From positions 1-27,159 of the IMG/VR virus record IMGVR_UViG_3300035698_000562: DNA of 27,159 nt. One strand, 5' to 3'. The notes beneath the pieces are model-generated. The model was not told the DNA's origin, did not search any database, and saw only the letters and a list, made by a program, of their open reading frames with translations. Made by a program: the position numbers and the translations under genes. This document shows, piece by piece, positions 23,409-27,159 of this stretch. How positions within the stretch are numbered: the stretch's first letter is position 1; every line of letters begins with the position of its first letter. This stretch comes from a virus.

Positions 23409-24047
23409 ATGGAAATCACAACATTATTGGAATTGTCAAAACAAGGAATCATTGCGGTGTTATTATTGGGAATTTATCTATTTCACAAAAGTTATGAAAA
23501 ACGTGCGGAAAGGCGGTTTAAATTAATGAGTGTAGCAAAGATCACGCGCGCGGACCGGAAAGTTTATGATTTTATTAAATCAATCGCGGCGGAATTTAAC
23601 ATTGACCGGTGTTATGTCATTATGTTTTCCAATGGTGGAAAATACACATCCGGCCGTGACATTCGTTGGTTATCCATGACAAATGAATATAATAAACCGG
23701 GATCCGGATTGAGTTATGTTGGAATACAATTGCAAAGTGTGATTGTAAATGGTGAATTTGTGTTGTTGATGGATGATTTATTTACCAACCGTGTTCAAAT
23801 TTTCAATGATATTAAAAAGATTGCGCCGGATTTCGATATTAAAAAACGTCAAATGACGGCGGATGGCGTTGAAAGTGGATATAATTTTTTGTTGGAAAAT
23901 GTTAATATTAAATTACGCGATGGATCACACACACCAATTGGTGTTTTTAGTTTATATTTTAAGGAACAAAAGAAGTTGACGCCGGAAGAAATTTATAAAA
24001 TACAAACGCGGTGTTTATGGATCCAACAATTATTAATTGAAGAATAA
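23409..24047 (+). CDS. Membrane-anchored GAF-like protein (212 aa)
   Basis: One N-terminal membrane segment (GIIAVLLLGIYLFHKSY, about 13-29) is followed by a basic stretch (EKRAERRFK) that should stay in the cytoplasm. Residues about 45-205 have the layout of a GAF domain: a first helix (VYDFIKSIAAEFNIDRCYVIMF), paired strands with FSNGGKYTSGRDI, an SYVGIQLQSVIVNG helix-strand and a final strand VFSLYFKE before a terminal helix. GAF domains bind small molecules or mediate signalling; I can see no specific ligand residues. It sits between the tail enzyme and the lysis genes. Function unknown, but it is a candidate sensor of host state. Confidence 0.6.
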   Translation: MEITTLLELSKQGIIAVLLLGIYLFHKSYEKRAERRFKLMSVAKITRADRKVYDFIKSIAAEFNIDRCYVIMFSNGGKYTSGRDIRWLSMTNEYNKPGSGLSYVGIQLQSVIVNGEFVLLMDDLFTNRVQIFNDIKKIAPDFDIKKRQMTADGVESGYNFLLENVNIKLRDGSHTPIGVFSLYFKEQKKLTPEEIYKIQTRCLWIQQLLIEE

Positions 24048-24557
24048 ATGGATGTTTTAAAAAAATATTGGGGAATTATCACGGCCGCATTTGGAATCGT
24101 TGGTTTATTAATTGGATATTATAATGATGCGCACACATGGATTTATGACCGGGTGCGTGGTGATATTCATGAACAAGAATTTGTGAAACCGAAATTGGAT
24201 AAAATTTTATCGCATGCGGATTCGATCGGTTATTATCGAACGGAATTTGTGAATTTGATCATTGAAGTTCATTTATTAAAAATGGAAAATCAACGCATTA
24301 AGTTTCAAGCAACACAAGCCATGAAACAAATTTATTATTATGTGATGGTTTATGATCCGGTGTTGGATCAACACGGTTGTAAATATCACCTTCGAAGATT
24401 TCCGGATGATGGAACACCGGAATCTATTTCCCGCCGTGATTATTGGAAATTGATTGATGATGTCATATATTTGGTTGAAACATCTAATGAGGGTGCGTAT
24501 TATAATGATTATTTAAACAACCGGGTTAATTTAAAACATAAATGGTCAGATAATTAA
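24048..24557 (+). CDS. Single-pass membrane protein of unknown function (169 aa)
   Basis: The start MDVLKKYWGIITAAFGIVGLLIGYYND holds one hydrophobic helix at about 8-25, preceded by Lys residues. The remaining residues are soluble and helical, with FVKPKLDKILSHADSIGYY and a long helix EFVNLIIEVHLLKMENQRIK, and a charged C-terminal domain containing DPVLDQHGCKYHLRRF. It starts on the base after the stop of the GAF-like gene, so the two are probably co-expressed and may interact. Family not recognised. Confidence 0.6.
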   Translation: MDVLKKYWGIITAAFGIVGLLIGYYNDAHTWIYDRVRGDIHEQEFVKPKLDKILSHADSIGYYRTEFVNLIIEVHLLKMENQRIKFQATQAMKQIYYYVMVYDPVLDQHGCKYHLRRFPDDGTPESISRRDYWKLIDDVIYLVETSNEGAYYNDYLNNRVNLKHKWSDN

Positions 24558-24567
24558 ATTCAACATC

Positions 24568-24795
24568 ATGAACAAACCAAAAATTCAAATTTCTAATGTT
24601 AAAGAAATAAAAACCACGGCCGTTGGCACGTTGATCATTATCTTGTCATGTTTGGATTTATGGCATTTCAAGGAAATCACCGCGTTGGTTTTCGGTTTTC
24701 CAGTCCAAGTATTGGGAATTATTTTCGGTGTTGCATTGTGGTTGATTCCAGATGCAATTTTATCATTTGGCAGACGTAAGGCAAAGGAATTATAA
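24568..24795 (+). CDS. Holin candidate with two membrane helices (75 aa)
   Basis: Short protein with two hydrophobic segments, TTAVGTLIIILSCLDLW (about 16-32) and FPVQVLGIIFGVALWLIP (about 44-61), separated by a short loop, and a basic C-terminus RRKAKEL. This matches class II-like holins, which make lesions in the inner membrane to release or activate endolysin. It lies 11 bp before the endolysin gene, the usual holin place. No holin family motif is seen, so the call rests on size, topology and neighbour. Confidence 0.7.
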   Translation: MNKPKIQISNVKEIKTTAVGTLIIILSCLDLWHFKEITALVFGFPVQVLGIIFGVALWLIPDAILSFGRRKAKEL

Positions 24796-24806
24796 AAACA
24801 AAAATC

Positions 24807-25319
24807 ATGAATTATCAAACGGCATTTGACAAAGTAATTGGGCATGAAGGTGGTTATGTAAACCATCCAAGTGATCCGGGTGGTGAAACGAAATATGGCA
24901 TCACAGACCGCCGCGATGGAAAAGTTGATGGATTTATTGATGTGGATGGCGATGGTGTTGGCGATGTTGAGGTTGAAAAATTAACAATTGAACAAGCGCG
25001 TGAAGTGTATAAACGTGAATATTGGGATCCGTGTAAAGCGGAAAAACTTCCGGCTCAAATCAGGTATGCGCATTTTGACACGGCGGTTAATGCCGGAATC
25101 AAAACGGCCGCGAAGATTTTACAAAGGGCCGCCGGTGTGAATGATGATGGTGCGATTGGTCCAATGACATTAACGGCATCATCCAAAGTCACCATTTCGG
25201 ATTATTTGTTTCACCGGGCGTTGCATTACATGCGTATAACTAAAAGAAATCCGAAATTGGCGGCGTTTGGATCCGGGTGGGCCAATAGAATTGAACATAT
25301 TTGGAATGAAACAAAATAA
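24807..25319 (+). CDS. Endolysin, glycoside hydrolase family 108 (170 aa)
   Basis: Peptidoglycan-cleaving N-acetylmuramidase. The family start is clear: VIGHEGGYVNHPSDPGGETK (about 10-29), with the catalytic Glu E14 in HEGGY and the conserved DPGGxTxxGIT. The insert VDGFIDVDGDGVGDVEVEKL (about 41-60) carries a DxDGDGxxD calcium-loop motif, common in GH108. Next comes the EYWDPCKAEKLPAQI segment, the conserved 'YW.......lP..ia...fD.avN.G', here FDTAVNAG. The end (LQRAAGVNDDGAIGPMTLTA) is the peptidoglycan-binding-3 region. No signal peptide is present, so release depends on a holin. It overlaps the next gene by 14 bp. Confidence 0.93.
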   Translation: MNYQTAFDKVIGHEGGYVNHPSDPGGETKYGITDRRDGKVDGFIDVDGDGVGDVEVEKLTIEQAREVYKREYWDPCKAEKLPAQIRYAHFDTAVNAGIKTAAKILQRAAGVNDDGAIGPMTLTASSKVTISDYLFHRALHYMRITKRNPKLAAFGSGWANRIEHIWNETK

Positions 25320-25668
25320 TTTGTGGATCAAAATTGCGTTAATTGAAGCGATTTTAATAATTGTTTTATCGGTGATTTTATTTTGGCCGGTTGAACATGT
25401 TTCCATGGATGATTATCATAAAAGTAAAATAAACGCGTCTAACGAACGAACGAAACGATTGGCGTTGCAGAATGCCAATAATACTTTAATCGTTAAATTA
25501 ACCGCAAAAGAATCCGAATTGAAGGATAAAATCAATGAATTAGAAACCACCAAATCAATAAACAATGAAAAATTGGATGTGGACATTTCTATTATTAACG
25601 ATGTGGATCTTGATTCCGCAATTGTTATTGGCGCAAACCAACAAAACTTCCGGCCAAAAGGTTATTGA
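25306..25668 (+). CDS. Inner-membrane spanin-like protein (120 aa)
   Basis: Probable Rz-like i-spanin: one N-terminal membrane helix (IALIEAILIIVLSVILFWP, about 9-27) and then a charged periplasmic coiled coil (about 50-95) with heptad-like spacing (LQNANNTLIVKLTAKESELK and KINELETTKSINNEKL). I use the ATG at 25306, which overlaps the endolysin stop by 14 bp, instead of a TTG at 25267 that would give 13 extra residues without support. The 3' third overlaps the next gene in a different frame, similar to the Rz/Rz1 overlap. Length is close to Rz (153 aa). A lipobox is absent, as expected for an i-spanin. Confidence 0.6.
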   Translation: MKQNNLWIKIALIEAILIIVLSVILFWPVEHVSMDDYHKSKINASNERTKRLALQNANNTLIVKLTAKESELKDKINELETTKSINNEKLDVDISIINDVDLDSAIVIGANQQNFRPKGY

Positions 25669-26020
25669 ATTGAATGGTGTTCGTGGCGTGTTTGTTCCGC
25701 AACCATTTTATCGCACCTTAATCATTGACCAACGCAAAGGTTTTTCATATTACACTAATTGGAAGATCACCGAAGTTCAGTTGATTAAAAAAGATTCTAT
25801 TAATATCGGGTTAAAAGAAACGGCGGATCGGATCCAAATGAATTGGGATTTAGAAAAACAAAATTACAATGATCAAGTTGAAGTGAACCAAACCTTGGAA
25901 ATCATCGCGGAAACCTTGGAAGAATCTAATGTAAAGTTACAAAAGAAGGTGAAATTCATTCCATGGATTATCGCCGGATCCTTTATCACCGGAACAACGG
26001 TTGGTTTATTAACAAAGTAA
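25565..26020 (+). CDS. Secreted/membrane protein nested with the spanin-like gene (151 aa)
   Basis: Begins with a textbook signal-peptide-like stretch (WTFLLLTMWILIPQLLLAQT, cleavage likely after LLLAQ), then a beta part with RGVFVPQPFYRTLIIDQRKG. A helical coiled segment follows (about 95-130; QVEVNQTLEIIAETLEESNV) and a second hydrophobic helix ends the protein, FIPWIIAGSFITGTTVGLL. The coding start lies 104 bp inside the upstream gene in another frame. There is no cysteine anywhere, so it is not a lipoprotein like Rz1. Topology (signal, periplasmic coil, C-terminal membrane helix) resembles a unimolecular spanin without its lipobox. A role in outer-membrane disruption is inferred. Confidence 0.55.
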   Translation: MKNWMWTFLLLTMWILIPQLLLAQTNKTSGQKVIELNGVRGVFVPQPFYRTLIIDQRKGFSYYTNWKITEVQLIKKDSINIGLKETADRIQMNWDLEKQNYNDQVEVNQTLEIIAETLEESNVKLQKKVKFIPWIIAGSFITGTTVGLLTK

Positions 26021-26027
26021 ATCAACG

Positions 26028-26047
26028 TTTTCAACATTTTTTCAACA
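26028..26047. repeat. Two TTTTCAACA repeats, 11 bp apart
   Basis: TTTTCAACA occurs at 26028-26036 and 26039-26047, offset by 11 bp, about one helical turn. They lie in the 90-bp non-coding gap before the accessory genes, where an operator or promoter would fit. No TAnnTTTG box is seen in this gap. Confidence 0.35.
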
Positions 26048-26110
26048 AAACATTTGGAATTGTCATTTATTAGTGATTACTTAGCGGAGTGAACATTAAA
26101 ACAATTACCA

Positions 26111-26401
26111 ATGGAAATAAATTTAACCGGTCACCAACACCGAGTAATTCACTTATTCATTGCTTGTCAATTAATGTTTCCGGATTCGGAATTTATTGAA
26201 TCTGAAAACATTTCAAACGATGATCACATGATTAAATTGACGCCATATTTATTTATTCAGATCGGCGCGATTGACGAATATTATTTGGTGGCGGAATATA
26301 TTAATCCAATTGGTGTAATTAAAACATCTAAGGACCTTAAAACGCCGTCAATGGTGTTTAGACACCTTCAATCCTTTTTATTAAAAATCATCGCGCAATG
26401 A
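26111..26401 (+). CDS. Unknown small protein (96 aa)
   Basis: No family recognised. The sequence reads EINLTGHQHRVIHLFIACQL at the start, a beta pair (KLTPYLFIQIGAIDEYYLVAE in part) and a terminal helix FRHLQSFLLKIIAQ. It is soluble and slightly acidic. It follows the lysis genes after a 90-bp gap and ends in an ATGA overlap with a tiny membrane protein, so the two are probably translationally coupled. This may be the start of an accessory operon. Confidence 0.55.
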   Translation: MEINLTGHQHRVIHLFIACQLMFPDSEFIESENISNDDHMIKLTPYLFIQIGAIDEYYLVAEYINPIGVIKTSKDLKTPSMVFRHLQSFLLKIIAQ

Positions 26402-26574
26402 ATATTTGGAACATAATGGATGAATATCCGAATCACGTGTTGATAATCTTAATTGGATTATTGATTATTTTGATTTGTTTGCAATCAATCCGCGTTAATA
26501 AATCATTATTTGGTTATCGAGCGAAAGGAATTAAAAAATCATGGAAACATTTTGTTAAACGATTAAAAAAATAA
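26398..26574 (+). CDS. Small single-pass membrane protein (58 aa)
   Basis: Starts ATG at 26398, overlapping the previous stop (ATGA). Sequence features: a short acidic start (MNIWNIMDEYPNHV), one hydrophobic helix (LIILIGLLIILICLQSI, about 15-31) and a strongly basic tail (YRAKGIKKSWKHFVKRLKK). The topology is N-out/C-in by the positive-inside rule. The function is unknown; small phage membrane proteins of this kind include antiholins and superinfection-exclusion factors, but nothing here decides between them. It is directly followed by the branched hairpin. Confidence 0.6.
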   Translation: MNIWNIMDEYPNHVLIILIGLLIILICLQSIRVNKSLFGYRAKGIKKSWKHFVKRLKK

Positions 26575-26575
26575 G

Positions 26576-26650
26576 ATGGACACCACCGGATTCGATCCCT
26601 TCCTTCCGTGGTCGGTTTTAATGTTCACACCGATGGTGTCCATTTTTATT
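26576..26650. terminator. Branched hairpin with U-tract, possibly bidirectional terminator
   Basis: ATGGACACCA (26576-26585) pairs perfectly with TGGTGTCCAT (26634-26643), followed by TTTTTATT. Inside are two smaller stems: CCGGA (26586-26590) with TCCG-T-G (26605-26610) and TCGGT (26612-26616) with ACCGA (26629-26633). On the other strand the outer stem is also followed by a T-rich run (TTATTTTTTTAA). It therefore can terminate in both directions. The three-stem fold is more elaborate than a plain terminator needs. Confidence 0.6.
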
Positions 26651-26670
26651 CAAAAATTAAACATTAAAGT

Positions 26671-27084
26671 ATGTCAGAAATAAACAATTATACATTCGAA
26701 GCATGGGAAAAGGACGGTCCGGGATGGAGGCGGCGTGGAAATGCCATCAAAGTGAAGGACATGAAAAAAGTAATCAAAACTTTTGGTGATGGTGTTGAAA
26801 AATTACAAAAATGCGAAACGGACAAAGCATTTCACGCGTTGGAATCCGGTGTTCGATTGCAAGCGGTTCAAAAGGGTTTCATTCCATTAACGAGAAGTGA
26901 ACGCCGGGATGATCATAAATTAATTCAATGTGGATCATGTGGATGGTGGGGATCTTCGCGGTTAGTTTTACAGATACCAAATAAATCTGCCGCATGCCCG
27001 GTTTGTCATGGCGTGAAATTAGAAGAATTTGATGTGTCAAAAGAAATTAAACGTTTGCAGTCAATGCAATTAAAATCAATTTAA
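26671..27084 (+). CDS. Zinc-ribbon protein of unknown function (137 aa)
   Basis: The C-terminal half carries a zinc ribbon: CGSCGWWGSSRL (about 86-97) and CPVCHG (about 113-118) form two CxxC knuckles 24 residues apart. The N-terminal half is helical and charged (TFEAWEKDGPGWRRRGNAIK, VKDMKKVIKTFGDGVEKLQK). No enzyme motif is visible. Such proteins in phages may bind nucleic acids or regulate transcription. It begins 20 bp after the branched hairpin, so it probably has its own promoter, which I could not identify. Confidence 0.65.
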   Translation: MSEINNYTFEAWEKDGPGWRRRGNAIKVKDMKKVIKTFGDGVEKLQKCETDKAFHALESGVRLQAVQKGFIPLTRSERRDDHKLIQCGSCGWWGSSRLVLQIPNKSAACPVCHGVKLEEFDVSKEIKRLQSMQLKSI

Positions 27085-27101
27085 CCAATCCCCCTACTAA
27101 A

Positions 27102-27159
27102 ATGAAAAAATACACACAAGAAGAATTTGACAATTTTAAAGTTGTTAACGGATACAAAA
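27102..27159 (+). CDS. 5' end of a further gene, cut by the window edge
   Basis: An ATG at 27102 opens a frame that runs to the end of the window and reads KKYTQEEFDNFKVVNGYK. The A/T-rich leader ACTAAAATGAAAAAA resembles other starts here. Only 19 codons are present, too few to assign a family. Confidence 0.5.
   Translation, partial: MKKYTQEEFDNFKVVNGYK

Noticed and set aside
25267-25305. TTG start for the spanin-like protein
   Set aside because: The ATG at 25306 gives a standard short basic start before the membrane helix and a typical short overlap with the endolysin gene.
26586-26612. TTCGATC segment as a tRNA T-loop or an attachment site in a tRNA 3' end
   Set aside because: The flanking five bases on each side do not pair as a T-stem and there is no acceptor stem; the branched hairpin explains the pairing.
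1-27159. CRISPR array, insertion sequence, integrase or reverse transcriptase
   Set aside because: I found no regularly spaced repeats with spacers, no transposase or integrase motifs and no YxDD-type reverse transcriptase in any long frame.

Overview
The window is a near-continuous block of structural and lysis genes from a contractile-tailed (myovirus-type) phage or prophage. All genes lie on the + strand except one small DNA-binding protein. Start codons sit behind A/T-rich leaders with no visible AGGAGG-type ribosome binding site. Two promoter-like TAnnTTTG boxes are present and GC content is moderate to low (about 35-40% by eye). Together these suggest a Bacteroidota host. No integrase, transposase, replication gene, tRNA or CRISPR array is visible, so lifestyle cannot be decided from this window.

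Layout. 1-3483: possible packaging-site repeats, small terminase (Nu1-like), large terminase (lambda GpA family) and a GT-A-type glycosyltransferase, ended by a hairpin with a U-tract. 3597-14253: a Mu-type contractile tail module in the order sheath, tube, tail chaperone with a -1 frameshift extension, tape measure, gp46-like, gp47-like (baseplate J), gp48-like, tail-completion-like protein, gpN-like, gpP-like hub and gp45-like spike. 14270-19634: a lambda-type head module made of an orphan 84-residue protein, gpW-like joiner, portal, ClpP-fold protease/scaffold, gpD-like decoration protein, gpE-like major capsid protein and an HeH-domain protein, ended by a strong terminator. An antisense ribbon-helix-helix (RHH) regulator is inserted between portal and protease. 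19708-23404: head-tail connector, a tail terminator fused to a C-type-lectin-like (Lcl_C/DUF1566) domain, and a host-surface cassette ending in an SGNH esterase. 23409-26020: a membrane-anchored GAF-like protein, another membrane protein, a holin candidate, a GH108 endolysin and two nested spanin-like proteins. 26111-27159: small accessory proteins and a branched RNA hairpin.

How it fits together. The virion combines a lambda-like capsid and packaging motor with a Mu-like contractile tail, but the terminase is separated from the head genes by the whole tail module. The most distinctive regulatory signal is one 17-bp palindrome present twice: directly after the glycosyltransferase, ahead of the sheath gene, and between two divergent promoter-like sequences that flank the RHH gene and the protease gene. 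I infer that the RHH protein binds both sites, represses itself and gates the tail and head transcripts. Other points of interest are the terminator-lectin fusion, a carbohydrate-binding-like domain that appears both inside the gp48-like baseplate protein and as a separate gene, a shared N-terminal MFxFGF tag, the GAF/membrane pair before the lysis cassette, and a strong excess of CCGG.
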